Made by a program: the position numbers and the translations under genes
Notes under the pieces: generated by a model
Database searches by the model: none
What the model was told of the DNA's origin: nothing
What the model saw: only the letters and a program-made list of their open reading frames with translations
Shown: one piece after another, positions 15,608 to 26,282 of the stretch
Layout: each line of letters opens with the position of its first letter
Numbering within the stretch: the first letter of the stretch is position 1
NCBI RefSeq assembly: GCF_029212575.1
Contig: NZ_JARGPK010000009.1
Coordinates: 1-53,675 of the forward strand
Source: Antarcticimicrobium sp.
GTDB lineage: Bacteria; Pseudomonadota; Alphaproteobacteria; Rhodobacterales; Rhodobacteraceae
Reading direction: 5' to 3'
Length of the DNA: 53,675 nt

Positions 15608-15958
15608 GACTTTCCCCTTTAGTCGCCGGGCCGGGCGCTGACAACCGCGCGATGGTCGCGGCGACGATGCAGGCCGGTGCCGGGCCAATCGGGATCACGA
15701 AAAAATGTCCGGGAAAGGCCGCCTGAATTTCCGGTGCGTTAACCGTCCCGGCAGGCTGTCGCGACCGGACTTGGGCGGATCGTACGAAATGGCGTCGAAA
15801 CTCCCCGATCCGTCGCTTGGGCGGTACGGCTGACTGGACCGGATTGTACGAAACGGCGCGAAAACTCCCCGTTTCCGGGGGCGCGACTCGGCCTTGCGAC
15901 GGGGGCACGCGGCCCCTTACCGATGCGCGCGCACTATTTGCCGGGCGGTCATCCGAAT
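15608..15958. promoter_or_regulatory. hemC upstream region, gene-free
   Basis: No credible protein or RNA gene was found. The gap must contain the hemC promoter because the gene on its other side (amt) points away and ends in a terminator. Besides the direct repeats at 15776-15871 there is a GTCCGGGAAAGGCC segment near 15708 and a CCCCGTTTCCGGGG palindrome at 15867-15880. No confident -35/-10 pair could be fixed. Confidence 0.4.
15776..15871. repeat. two imperfect direct repeats upstream of hemC
   Basis: CGGATCGTACGAAATGGCG (from 15776) recurs as CGGATTGTACGAAACGGCG (from 15840), and both continue into GAAACTCCCCG/AAAACTCCCCG, giving units of about 32 bp with a 64-bp period. A partial third copy of the flank (TTGGGCGG then TACG) lies at 15817-15828. 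They sit in the 407-bp gap between hemC and the 3' end of amt, upstream of hemC. No family name can be given. Confidence 0.55.
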
Positions 15959-15990
15959 CGAAAAAGCCCGGGCGTTTCCGCCCGGGCCAG
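15959..15990 (-). terminator. intrinsic terminator of the glnK-amt operon
   Basis: Read on the minus strand, GGCCCGGGCG and CGCCCGGGC pair around a GAAA loop and are followed by TTTTTC. It begins 25 bp after the amt stop codon. Stem, tetraloop and T-run fit a factor-independent terminator. Confidence 0.85.
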
Positions 15991-16014
15991 TCATTCAGGC
16001 TGAGGGGAAGGTAC

Positions 16015-17337
<1,323 letters not shown>

Positions 17338-17363
17338 AGCTCCGTTTCCCTTGGTTGCGCGTC

Positions 17364-17717
<354 letters not shown>

Positions 17718-17756
17718 TCAGCAGGTCGCCCTGCACTCGCATTGCAAGCAACGCGG

Positions 17757-17831
17757 TTCGACCGGTCGAAGGGAACGTTAAGGTTCAGAAAACAGGCAGT
17801 TTGGCGCGAAAGTTTGCACATTATTTGCACA
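17757..17831 (-). promoter_or_regulatory. glnK upstream region with palindrome and direct repeat
   Basis: TTCGACCGGTCGAA (17757-17770) is a perfect 14-bp palindrome about 55 bp upstream of the glnK start. Further upstream TTTGCACA occurs twice in direct orientation (17813-17820 and 17824-17831). Either could be a nitrogen-control site, but neither matches the NtrC consensus well and no sigma-54 GG/GC promoter was found. Confidence 0.35.
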
Positions 17832-17955
17832 GTTTTGGGAAGATGCTTAAAAAGTAATCTAAAATGAGTCGCGAATCTCCTGGCACGCGGCCTCTCAACA
17901 AATCACCCGCGCCACTGTATCCTGCACCCAGAACAATGATCGGGCAGGATCAGGC

Positions 17956-20154
17956 ATGGCCAAGAGAACAGGTCGCTCGTCACCATTGGTGGCCGACAAG
18001 CGGTATCCAAAGGGGGCGCGGACAAAGGCTTCGGCGAAATCGTCGCGGCGCGGCGAAAGCGCGACCGGCGCCAAGCCAAAGCCGAAAAGATCGGCGCGAA
18101 AACCCGCGACACGCCGGGCGCGCGGCGGCGGTGGCCGCGGCGGGATCATCGGCGCGCTGCGCGGCCTTGTGCGCGGCATCTTCCGGCTGATCTGGGGGAT
18201 CTCCTGGCGCATCGGCATGGTGATCGCCCTGCTGATCGGCATCGGCGTCGGCTATCACGCCAGCCAGTTGCCGGAAATGACGGCGCTGCTTGACGGGCGC
18301 GCGCGCGGGTCGGTCACCCTGCTGGACCGCGACGGCAATGTCTTCGCCTGGCGCGGCGACCAGTTCGGCGGGGTGGTCACCACCGAAACCGTTTCACCGC
18401 ATCTGAAGAACGCGATCATCGCCACCGAGGACAAGCGGTTCTATCGCCATTTCGGAATCAGCCCGCGCGGCATCGCCAGCGCCGTGAGCATCAACCTGAG
18501 CGAGGGGCGCGGACCGCTTTCGGGTCACGGCGGCTCGACCATCACGCAGCAAACCGCCAAGCTTTTGTGCCTGGGCGAACCGTTTGATCCCAAGTCCGGC
18601 CAGACCGAAAAGGAATACGAGGCGAACTGCCGTCAGGGCACGCTGTGGCGCAAGGTGAAAGAGGCGATCTACGCCATGGCGATGGAGGCGAAATACTCCA
18701 AGGACGACATCCTGACCATCTACATGAACCGGGCCTTTCTGGGGGCGGGCGCACGCGGGTTCGAGGCCGCGAGCCAGCGCTACTTCGGGAAATCGGCGGC
18801 CGAGGTCACCGCCTCGGAGGCGGCGATGCTGGCCGGGCTTCTGGTGGCGCCGACCCGCTACGCGCCGACCAACAACCTGACCCGCGCCCAGAACCGGGCC
18901 GAGGTGATCGTGGGGTTGATGCAGGATCAGGGGTATCTTTCTGTGGCCGAGGCCGACCAGGCACGCGCCAGGCCGGCCGAGCTGTCCGAGGCCGCAGCGG
19001 CCCGGGCCGGCGGCTATTTCGCCGACTGGGTGATGGACGAAACGCCGGAGTTCTTCGGTGACAAGACGACCGAGGACGTGATCATCAGGACTACGCTGGA
19101 CCAGGACATCCAGACCGCCGCCGAAGAGGCGATGAACGTCGTATTCCAGGAAAAGGTGAGCGACGGGTCCAAGGCGCAGGCGGCGATCGTGGTGATGAGC
19201 GCCGACGGCGCGGTGCGGGGCATGGTGGGCGGGCGCAAGACGCGCGTTTCGGGCGTGTTCAACCGCGCCACGCAGGCCAAACGGCAGACCGGCTCGGCTT
19301 TCAAGCCGTTCGTCTATGCCACCGCGCTCGATCTCGGGGCCTCGCCGCTCGATACGGTGGTGGACGAGCCGTTCTGCATGACCATTCCCGGCTCGGGCCG
19401 GTGGTGCCCGGAGAACTACACGCACAAGCATTACGGCGAGGTCACGCTGACTGAGGCGCTGAAAAAGTCGCTGAACATCCCGGCCGTCAAGACATCGGAG
19501 AAATACGGGCGCGACAAGGTGCGCATCGTTGCCAGCGAGTTCGGCATCGACAGCGATCTCGCCGCCGGTCCGGCGCTGGCGCTGGGGGCGTCGGAAAGCA
19601 CGCTGATCGAGATGACCGGCGCCTATGCCGGGATCCTGAACGGCGGATCTTCGGTAACGCCTTATGGTCTGACCGAGTTGAGCCTGCTGGGCGAGGACAC
19701 GGCCGTTTTCGGCGCGGCGGGCGGGATCGGCGAAAGGGTTATCCGCACCGAAGCGGCGGAACAGCTGATCTGGATGCTGCAACAGGTCGTCGCCGAGGGG
19801 ACCGGTCGGCGTGCACAACTGCCCGGCTGGCAGGTGGCGGGCAAGACCGGCACCTCGCAAGCGGCCCGCGACGCCTGGTTCATCGGGTTCACCGCTGATT
19901 ACGTGACTGGGGTCTGGATGGGGTATGACGACAATACTCCGCTCAAGGGGGTGTCGGGCAGCGGGTTGCCGGCTGAGATCTGGCACGAAACCATGATGCG
20001 GGTGCAAGAGGGACGGACCCCGAAACCGCTGCCGATGCGCGATCCGATCCCGCCGCACCGGACCGAACCGGCCCAGCCCGAAGGAAGAGCCGGCGAAGGT
20101 GTCGGCGGTGCGGTCAACCAGATCCTGCGCGACATTTTCGGCAGTAGTCGCTGA
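17956..20154 (+). CDS. class A penicillin-binding protein (PBP1A type)
   Basis: A 732-residue bifunctional peptidoglycan glycosyltransferase/transpeptidase. A basic cytoplasmic tail (residues 1-70) precedes one transmembrane helix (about 80-100). The glycosyltransferase domain has the catalytic Glu in ATEDKRFYRHFG and the GGSTITQQ motif; the transpeptidase domain has SxxK in GSAFKPF, SxN in KSLNIP and KTGT in GKTGTS. It polymerises and cross-links glycan strands at the inner membrane. It stands alone, divergent from glnK with a 253-bp gap, and ends facing the mla genes across a strong hairpin. A PbpC-type assignment cannot be excluded. Confidence 0.9.
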   Translation: MAKRTGRSSPLVADKRYPKGARTKASAKSSRRGESATGAKPKPKRSARKPATRRARGGGGRGGIIGALRGLVRGIFRLIWGISWRIGMVIALLIGIGVGYHASQLPEMTALLDGRARGSVTLLDRDGNVFAWRGDQFGGVVTTETVSPHLKNAIIATEDKRFYRHFGISPRGIASAVSINLSEGRGPLSGHGGSTITQQTAKLLCLGEPFDPKSGQTEKEYEANCRQGTLWRKVKEAIYAMAMEAKYSKDDILTIYMNRAFLGAGARGFEAASQRYFGKSAAEVTASEAAMLAGLLVAPTRYAPTNNLTRAQNRAEVIVGLMQDQGYLSVAEADQARARPAELSEAAAARAGGYFADWVMDETPEFFGDKTTEDVIIRTTLDQDIQTAAEEAMNVVFQEKVSDGSKAQAAIVVMSADGAVRGMVGGRKTRVSGVFNRATQAKRQTGSAFKPFVYATALDLGASPLDTVVDEPFCMTIPGSGRWCPENYTHKHYGEVTLTEALKKSLNIPAVKTSEKYGRDKVRIVASEFGIDSDLAAGPALALGASESTLIEMTGAYAGILNGGSSVTPYGLTELSLLGEDTAVFGAAGGIGERVIRTEAAEQLIWMLQQVVAEGTGRRAQLPGWQVAGKTGTSQAARDAWFIGFTADYVTGVWMGYDDNTPLKGVSGSGLPAEIWHETMMRVQEGRTPKPLPMRDPIPPHRTEPAQPEGRAGEGVGGAVNQILRDIFGSSR

Positions 20155-20168
20155 GGCGCAAACGATAA

Positions 20169-20194
20169 GGGCCGCGACGTCTCCGTCGCGGCCC
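20169..20194. terminator. strong hairpin between converging PBP and mlaC genes
   Basis: GGGCCGCGACG (20169-20179) and CGTCGCGGCCC (20184-20194) form a perfect 11-bp stem with a TCTC loop. It sits 15 bp past the PBP stop and 28 bp past the mlaC stop. Neither side has a clean T-run, so it probably serves both genes as an end signal without being a textbook intrinsic terminator. Confidence 0.6.
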
Positions 20195-20221
20195 GGAATG
20201 TCACCCGCACAACGGCCGTGG

Positions 20222-20827
20222 TCAGCCTGCGCGTTTCAGATCGGAAATCAGCTGGTCGATATCGCCCCGGTGCGAATCAAGCATCGAGCCGACTTCGGTC
20301 CGCTCGGTCAGCAGCATGTTCACACCTTCGATATAGATGTTGAAGAACAGCTCTTTCCCGGTGCGCTCGGAGACGTGGAAATCCACCCGGAACGGAGATT
20401 CGCCGCGCAGATAGGCGGTCGTGCGCACCTCGAGGAAATTCTTGACCTGGCGCACCTCCTCGACCACCAGCTTGCCGCCGATGAATTCGCGGAACCGCTT
20501 GCCGTACTTGCGCGAGATGTAGCCGGTGAACGCCTCGGTGAAGGCGCGTTTTTGCGTATTGGAGGCGCGGCGCCCGTCCACCCCCAGAGCATAGGCGGCG
20601 ATATAGGAGGTATCGGAATAGGCTTTGAAGATGCGCTCGAACTCCCGGTACATCGCCGATTCGGATTTGCCGCTGTCGATCACCCGGTTGATATCGGCCA
20701 CCAACTTATCGACCATGCTGCGCGCCCTGCCCGGGTTCAGCGCCAGCGCCGATCCGGGTAGCGCCGCGATTCCCGCCGCCGCAGACATCGACGCGATCAA
20801 ATGTCGCCTGGAAACAAAAACAGTCAT
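20222..20827 (-). CDS. mlaC: MlaC/Ttg2D-family periplasmic phospholipid-binding protein
   Basis: A 201-residue exported protein (twin Arg-type start SRRHLIASMSAAAGIAALPGS, then ALALN cleavage). The mature part has the family features: a long helical region up to RRASNTQKRAFTEAFTGYISRKYGKRF, and the beta-strands ending in LFFNIYIEGVNMLLTERTEVGSML. It shuttles phospholipid between the outer-membrane MlaA and the inner-membrane ABC complex. It begins immediately after the mlaA stop with no gap. The ABC components MlaBDEF are not in the window. The RR motif hints at Tat export, but the c-region is also compatible with Sec. Confidence 0.88.
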   Translation of the reverse strand: MTVFVSRRHLIASMSAAAGIAALPGSALALNPGRARSMVDKLVADINRVIDSGKSESAMYREFERIFKAYSDTSYIAAYALGVDGRRASNTQKRAFTEAFTGYISRKYGKRFREFIGGKLVVEEVRQVKNFLEVRTTAYLRGESPFRVDFHVSERTGKELFFNIYIEGVNMLLTERTEVGSMLDSHRGDIDQLISDLKRAG

Positions 20828-21589
20828 TCAGAAACCCTCGGTGCTGATCTCGTCAGGAGTAATGTAAAGGTCGGTGTTCTCGCCTTCCAGTTCGAAGCGG
20901 CGATTCTGAAGGTAAAGGGTTCGCAACTGCGCGTAGCTGTCGGCGCTTTCATAGAGCATCGCATCGACGGTGTCGGAATAGCGGCCCCGGTCGCCCATCC
21001 GTTTCACCACCTCGGCATAGAGGCCGAGATTATCGGCCGGGCGCGGGTCGGTGTAATCGAGCGGATTGGTGAACAGGTTGACCACGACCCCCACCGCATC
21101 GCGCGTGGTAGAGGGGCCGTAAAGCGGTAGTTCGACATAGGCGCCCTCGTCGAAGCCCCAGACATGCAGCGTTTCGCCGAAATCGGTATCGACCTTCGGG
21201 ATCTGGAAATCCGATGCCGGGTCGGCCAGCCCGGCGAAGCCGACGGTCGAGTTGACGACGAACCGGAAAAGGGCTGTCCCGGCCTGCTCAACCTTTCCCT
21301 GCAACAAAGAATCCACCATGACCCCCGGCATCGACAGGTTCTCGGCGAACGCGTTGAAGCTATCGACCATCGGTTCCGGCACGATCGAGACGTAGCCCTT
21401 GGAAGCGGGCCGGAACACCACGCGGTCAACCACGACGTTGAAGTCGTGGACGGCCCTGTTGGTACTTTCGTAGGGATCGAAAATTTCGCCGGTCGCCTTC
21501 TGTTCCACGGTACGGGTTGCGCAGGCAGACAGCAGCCCGGTCGCGAAAAGCGCGGAGGCAAGGAAGAGGAGACGACGGAGAGGCTTCAT
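20828..21589 (-). CDS. mlaA: MlaA/VacJ-family outer-membrane lipoprotein
   Basis: A 253-residue lipoprotein that removes phospholipids from the outer leaflet of the outer membrane. The signal peptide ends in the lipobox LLSAC with the acylated Cys at 23. The family core is clear: YESTNRAVHDFNVVVDRVVFRPASKGY, VNSTVGFAGLADPA, ETLHVWGFDEGAYVELPLYGPSTTRDAVG and NPLDY. The ATG at 21589 is chosen because it opens a lipoprotein signal; the frame is open further upstream without a signal. It directly precedes mlaC. Confidence 0.92.
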   Translation of the reverse strand: MKPLRRLLFLASALFATGLLSACATRTVEQKATGEIFDPYESTNRAVHDFNVVVDRVVFRPASKGYVSIVPEPMVDSFNAFAENLSMPGVMVDSLLQGKVEQAGTALFRFVVNSTVGFAGLADPASDFQIPKVDTDFGETLHVWGFDEGAYVELPLYGPSTTRDAVGVVVNLFTNPLDYTDPRPADNLGLYAEVVKRMGDRGRYSDTVDAMLYESADSYAQLRTLYLQNRRFELEGENTDLYITPDEISTEGF

Positions 21590-21782
21590 TCTGAAAATAA
21601 GTCCATAGATGCTTGCAGTCGGACGGCAACTCCTGAAATGTAAGCGTGCGCACGTCCGATCAAAGGTGTCTTCCGCTCCCTTAACGGATGTGTGACCGTA
21701 TTGAAACAGAGTCGGCGACATTATACGCCATCGCCTTCGGGTTGCAGCCAGCTTGGGCGTTTTTTTGAAAGTTTGGAGGCCC

Positions 21783-23531
21783 ATGGCACCCCCGTACCGC
21801 ACGTCCGATCATGGCGACGATGGATTTGTCGAACTCGTCTCGGCGCGCCGGCAGAGCCGCGGTTTGTTCTGGTCGGTCGGTCTGTTCAGCTTTTTTGCGA
21901 ATCTGCTGATGCTGACCGGCCCGCTCTACATGCTCCAGGTTTACGACCGCGTTCTCGGCAGCCGGTCCGAGGAAACCCTGGTGGCCTTGTCGCTTTTGGT
22001 GGCCTTCCTCTACGGCATGATGGGAATCCTGGATTTCTCCCGCGGCCGGATCATGGCGCGCGTCGGGGCGCGGTTCCAGGCGGCACTTGACCGGAGAGTG
22101 TTCGAGGCCATGCTGAAACGCTCGGCGGTGGCCAACGACCCGGTGGCGCAGACCGGGCTGACCGATCTCGAGGCGGTTCAACGGCTGTGGGCCTCGCCGC
22201 CGTTCATGGCGCTGTTCGATCTGCCCTGGACGCCGTTCTTCCTGGCCGGGATCGCGTTGTTTCATCCCTGGCTGGGCATCCTGGCGCTGTCGGGGGGTGC
22301 GCTTCTGGTGGTGATCACGATCCTCAACCAGATCTACTCGCGCAAGCCCGTGCAGCAGGCCAATATCACCTCGCACCGCGCCGGGCTGATGTCCGAGGAG
22401 ATTCGCCACGAGGCCGAGACCATCCAGTCGATGGGCATGCGCGGCGCGGCCTTCGACCGTTGGAACCGCACCCGGGACGAATCGCTGGTCGAATCGATGG
22501 TTGCCAGCGATGTCGGTGGCGGCTTCTCGTCGCTGACCAAGACGCTGCGGATGTTCCTGCAATCGGCGATGCTGGGCCTGGGCGCCTACCTGGTTCTCCA
22601 GGGCGAGGTGACGGCGGGCGTGATGATCGCCGCCTCGATTCTTCTGGGTCGGGCGCTGGCGCCGATCGAGCAGCTTGTCGGCCATTGGGCCAACGTCCAG
22701 CGCGCGCGCAAAGGCTGGCAACAACTGGGCGAACTGCTGAGCAAGGTGCCCCCTGATCAACCGCGTACCGCGCTGCCGAAACCGAATGCACGCCTCGAGG
22801 CGCAGGCGCTGACCGTGGTGCCGCCGGGCGACAGCAGGGCCAAGCTCAAGACGGTCAGCTTTCGCGTCGATCCGGGCAAGGCGCTGGGCGTGATCGGGCC
22901 CTCGGGGTCGGGCAAGACCACCCTGGCACGCACCTTGACCGGGTTCTGGAGACCGGCCGGCGGGACGGTGCGGCTGGACGGCGCGGCGCTGGAACAATAC
23001 GCACCCGACGTTTTGGGTCAGCACATAGGCTACCTGCCGCAACGGGTGCAGCTGTTCAACGGCACGATCGCCGAGAACATCGCGCGCATGTCGCAGGAGC
23101 CTGACAGCGAAAAGGTTGTTGCCGCCGCAAAGATGGCCGCGGCGCACGATCTGATCGTGTCGCTGCCCGATGGCTATGACACCCGGGTGACATCCGGCGG
23201 CGGGCGGCTCTCGGGCGGGCAGATGCAGCGCGTGGCATTGGCCCGGGCGCTCTATGGCGATCCGGTGATCCTGATCCTGGACGAACCGAACTCGAACCTC
23301 GATAACGAGGGGTCGATGGCGCTCAACAATGCGATCAAGGCGATGAAGGCGGCAGGCAAGTCGGTTCTGATCATGGCCCACCGCCCTTCAGCGATCCAGG
23401 AATGCGACCTTTTGATGGTGCTTGACGATGGCCACCGCACCGCCTTTGGTCCAAAGGACGAGGTTCTGCGCGAGATGGTCTCGAACCACCAGCAACTGCT
23501 GAAATCTGCCGGAATGGGCGGCATGAAATGA
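21783..23531 (+). CDS. type I secretion ABC transporter (PrtD/AprD-type permease-ATPase)
   Basis: A 582-residue half-transporter with a six-helix membrane domain (about residues 30-300) and an ATPase domain: Walker [10 protein letters not shown], signature LSGGQMQR and Walker [14 protein letters not shown]. The membrane part ([29 protein letters not shown]) matches the PrtD group that exports RTX proteases and lipases; no N-terminal C39 peptidase domain is present. The ATG at 21783 follows GGAGG. The HlyD-type adaptor gene overlaps its stop by 4 nt. No TolC gene is adjacent; an outer-membrane partner must come from elsewhere. The RTX protein at 30645-32945 is the nearest candidate cargo. Confidence 0.9.
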   Translation: MAPPYRTSDHGDDGFVELVSARRQSRGLFWSVGLFSFFANLLMLTGPLYMLQVYDRVLGSRSEETLVALSLLVAFLYGMMGILDFSRGRIMARVGARFQAALDRRVFEAMLKRSAVANDPVAQTGLTDLEAVQRLWASPPFMALFDLPWTPFFLAGIALFHPWLGILALSGGALLVVITILNQIYSRKPVQQANITSHRAGLMSEEIRHEAETIQSMGMRGAAFDRWNRTRDESLVESMVASDVGGGFSSLTKTLRMFLQSAMLGLGAYLVLQGEVTAGVMIAASILLGRALAPIEQLVGHWANVQRARKGWQQLGELLSKVPPDQPRTALPKPNARLEAQALTVVPPGDSRAKLKTVSFRVDPGKALGVIGPSGSGKTTLARTLTGFWRPAGGTVRLDGAALEQYAPDVLGQHIGYLPQRVQLFNGTIAENIARMSQEPDSEKVVAAAKMAAAHDLIVSLPDGYDTRVTSGGGRLSGGQMQRVALARALYGDPVILILDEPNSNLDNEGSMALNNAIKAMKAAGKSVLIMAHRPSAIQECDLLMVLDDGHRTAFGPKDEVLREMVSNHQQLLKSAGMGGMK

Positions 23532-24934
23532 CCGGAACAGACCTGACGAAAAGGAAAAAGACCGAGATCGCCCGAACCACGGTCAAGCAGATCGAAAAGA
23601 TCCACGCAGCCGCAAGCGCCGAGGCGAGGCCGCCGCTCAAATCCGGCTGGTCGGCGCGAAAGCCGCTCTTTATCGGTATGTTCGGGCTGTTCCTGCTTGT
23701 CGGCGGCTTCGGCGGTTGGGCGACGTTCGCGAACATCGCCGGCGCCGTGGTCGTCAGTGGCCGCATCGAAGTGGATCAGAACCGCCAGATCGTGCAGCAC
23801 CCCGATGGCGGCGTGGTGTCCGAGATTTCCGTCAGCGAGGGCGATCTGGTCGAAGAGGGGCAGGTTCTGCTGCGGCTCGACTCCCGCAACCTGAAATCGC
23901 AGCTTCTGATCATTGAGGGACAGTTGTTCGAATTGATGGCCCGCCGCGGGAGGCTCGAGGCCGAACGCGACGGCACCGATGAAGTGGAGTTCGATCCGGA
24001 ACTCCTGAAGGTCGCCGCCGACCGCCCGGAGGTCGCCGAACTGGTCGAAGGGCAACACAGACTGTTCTTCGCGCGCCGCGATTCGACCGAGCGTGAAATC
24101 GAGCAACTGGAGAAACGCCGCGGCCAGATCGGAAGCCAGATCGAGGGGATCGAGGCGCAGCGCGCCTCGCTCAGGGTCCAGCTTGGACTGATCGAGCAGG
24201 AACTGGCGAACCAGCAATCGCTGCTGGATCGCGGGTTGGCACAGGCGGCGACGGTGCTGAACCTGCGGCGCAACGCGGCCAACCTCGACGGCACGCTGGG
24301 TGAACTCAAGGCCTCCAAGGCGCAGGCCGAGGGGCGGATCACCGAGATCGACATCGAGATCCTGAAATTGGGCACCAGCCAGCGCGAAGAGGCAATCACC
24401 AGACTGCGCGATCTGCGGTACCGGGAGCTTGAACTGGCCGAACAGCGGCGGGCCCTGCTCGATCAACTCGACCGGCTGGATATCACCGCACCTGTCTCGG
24501 GCGTGGTCTACGGGATGCGGGTGCACACGCCGCGCTCGGTGATCCGCCCGGCCGATCCGGTTATGTTCCTTATTCCGCAGGACCGCCCGCTGGTGATCGC
24601 GGTGCAGGTGGACCCGATCCACGTCGACGAGATTCACGTCGGCCAGGTGGTGAACCTGCGGATGGCCTCGCTTGATCAGCGCCAGACGCCGGAACTGACC
24701 GGGTCGGTGATCCAGATCTCGGCCGACGCCTTCCAGAACGAGACCAACGGGCTTTCGTTCTACCGCGCCGAGATCGTTCTCGACGAGGGGCAGATGGACA
24801 AGCTGCCCAAAGGCACGGTGCTGATCCCTGGCATGCCGGTCCAGGCCTTCGTGCGCACTGCGGACCGCTCGCCTCTGGCCTATCTGATCAAACCGCTGGC
24901 GGATTATTTCACCAAGGCGTTCCGCGAATCCTGA
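23528..24934 (+). CDS. HlyD-family periplasmic adaptor of type I secretion
   Basis: A 468-residue membrane fusion protein. A short cytoplasmic N-terminus and one transmembrane helix (about residues 52-80, [20 protein letters not shown] region) are followed by a lipoyl half-motif ([31 protein letters not shown]), a long coiled-coil region (about residues 130-310) and the second half with [12 protein letters not shown] and the C-terminal barrel. It links the ABC transporter to TolC. It overlaps the ABC gene by 4 nt (ATGA), the standard PrtDE arrangement. Confidence 0.92.
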   Translation: MTGTDLTKRKKTEIARTTVKQIEKIHAAASAEARPPLKSGWSARKPLFIGMFGLFLLVGGFGGWATFANIAGAVVVSGRIEVDQNRQIVQHPDGGVVSEISVSEGDLVEEGQVLLRLDSRNLKSQLLIIEGQLFELMARRGRLEAERDGTDEVEFDPELLKVAADRPEVAELVEGQHRLFFARRDSTEREIEQLEKRRGQIGSQIEGIEAQRASLRVQLGLIEQELANQQSLLDRGLAQAATVLNLRRNAANLDGTLGELKASKAQAEGRITEIDIEILKLGTSQREEAITRLRDLRYRELELAEQRRALLDQLDRLDITAPVSGVVYGMRVHTPRSVIRPADPVMFLIPQDRPLVIAVQVDPIHVDEIHVGQVVNLRMASLDQRQTPELTGSVIQISADAFQNETNGLSFYRAEIVLDEGQMDKLPKGTVLIPGMPVQAFVRTADRSPLAYLIKPLADYFTKAFRES

Positions 24935-25002
24935 GGTTTATACTTTTCGCGCGCGGGCGGAGCGGCTAGCGTCCGCGCGAACCGGCAAAGGAGAGACATC
25001 CG

Positions 25003-25464
25003 ATGAGCATCGAAGGCAAGCTGGAACAGATGGGCGTGACCCTGCCCAGCGCCCCCGCCCCCGCGGCGAACTACGTACCCTACGTCCGGGTCGGTGACAT
25101 TCTGTACGTTTCGGGCCAGATTTCGATCGACGGGACCGGCGACCTGATCATCGGCAAGCTGGGCGACACCATGGATGTCGAGGCCGGTGCGGCGGCTGCG
25201 AAACGCTGTGCGCTGGGGCTTCTGGCCCAGGTCCGCGCGGCCTGCGGCGGCGATCTGGATCAACTGGTGCGGGTGGTCAAGCTGACCGGATTCGTCAACT
25301 CGACCGGCGATTTCACCCAGCAGCCGCAGGTGGTCAACGGTGCCTCCGATTTCCTGGTCGATGCCCTGGGCGAGGCAGGGCGGCATTCGCGCTCGGCGGT
25401 ATCGGCGGCCTCTCTGCCGCTGGGCGTCGCGGTGGAGATCGAAGGGATCTTCCAGCTCCGATGA
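25003..25464 (+). CDS. RidA/YjgF family protein
   Basis: A 153-residue enamine/imine deaminase-family protein. The conserved beta-strand GDILYVSGQISIDG, the LAQVRAACGG/LDQLVRVVKLTGFVNS segment and the C-terminal RSAVSAASLPLGVAVEIEG (the R-x-A-V-x-V-x-x-LP pattern) are present. The Arg in HSRSAV matches the Arg that binds the carboxylate of imines. Residues 120-150 thus resemble the active RidA class, though the length and GDTMDVEAGAAAAKRCA region are those of the subgroup with longer N-termini. It likely hydrolyses reactive 2-aminoacrylate-type intermediates. It overlaps the GDPD gene by 4 nt. Confidence 0.88.
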   Translation: MSIEGKLEQMGVTLPSAPAPAANYVPYVRVGDILYVSGQISIDGTGDLIIGKLGDTMDVEAGAAAAKRCALGLLAQVRAACGGDLDQLVRVVKLTGFVNSTGDFTQQPQVVNGASDFLVDALGEAGRHSRSAVSAASLPLGVAVEIEGIFQLR

Positions 25465-26237
25465 CTGCCCTGCCCGTCCTGCCCGATGACCTGCTGCGCC
25501 TGCCGGTGGCGCACCGGGCCTATCACGATGTGGAGCGGGGCCGCCCCGAGAACAGCCGCGCCGCGATTCGGGCGGCCATTGCGGCTGGCTACGGAATCGA
25601 GATCGATCTGCAACTGACCGCCGACGGCGCGGCAATGGTGTTCCACGACTACGATCTGAGGCGGCTGACCGGGCAATCCGGCCCACTGCGCCGACGCAGC
25701 GGGGGGAAGGCGGCGGCGATCCCGCTGCTGCATGGCGATGGCGAGACGATCCCGCGGTTCGAGGAGGTTCTCGATCTGGTCGCGGGGCGCGTGCCGTTGT
25801 TGGTCGAGCTCAAGGATCAGGATGGCGCCATGGGCCCCGATGTGGGGCCGCTGGAGACCGCCGCGGCGCGGGCGCTCGCGGGGTATCGCGGCCCGGTGGC
25901 GGTAATGTCCTTCAACCCGCACAGCATGGCTGAGATGGCGCGCCTCGCGCCCGGCCTGCCGCGCGGGCTGACCACCTGCGATTTTGACACGGCCGACTGG
26001 CCGCTGTCGGCCGCAACCTGTGACCGCCTGCGCGGAATCCCGGATTTCGACCGGGTCGGTGCCGGTTTCATCAGTCACCAGGCGACGGATCTGGATCGTC
26101 CCCGGGTGCGCGCCCTGCATGCCGACGGGGTGCCGGTGCTGTGCTGGACCATCAAGTCGCCCGAAGCAGAGGCAGAGGCGCGCAAGCTGGCCGACAATAT
26201 CACCTTTGAGGGTTATGCCGCTGAAATCCCGGCTTGA
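25461..26237 (+). CDS. glycerophosphodiester phosphodiesterase family protein
   Basis: A 258-residue TIM-barrel phosphodiesterase that hydrolyses glycerophosphodiesters from lipid turnover. The active-site pattern is HR (AHRAYHD, residue about 18), PEN (RPENSRAA), EIDLQLTADG, VFHDYDLRRLTG and LLVELKDQ, with a late CWTIKSPEA that matches the W-T region of the family. No signal peptide is visible, so it is predicted to be cytoplasmic. It is coupled to the RidA gene upstream by a 4-nt overlap, and 45 bp precede the next gene. Confidence 0.88.
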   Translation: MTALPVLPDDLLRLPVAHRAYHDVERGRPENSRAAIRAAIAAGYGIEIDLQLTADGAAMVFHDYDLRRLTGQSGPLRRRSGGKAAAIPLLHGDGETIPRFEEVLDLVAGRVPLLVELKDQDGAMGPDVGPLETAAARALAGYRGPVAVMSFNPHSMAEMARLAPGLPRGLTTCDFDTADWPLSAATCDRLRGIPDFDRVGAGFISHQATDLDRPRVRALHADGVPVLCWTIKSPEAEAEARKLADNITFEGYAAEIPA

Positions 26238-26282
26238 ACCGCAGCCCGCAGCCCACAGATAGTGGACAGGGCCGGAGGACGC

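Noticed and set aside
24943-24986. Hairpin-like CGCGCGGGCG...CGTCCGCGCG upstream of the RidA gene as a riboswitch
   Set aside because: Only a single imperfect stem with a short spacer; no conserved riboswitch core could be identified.
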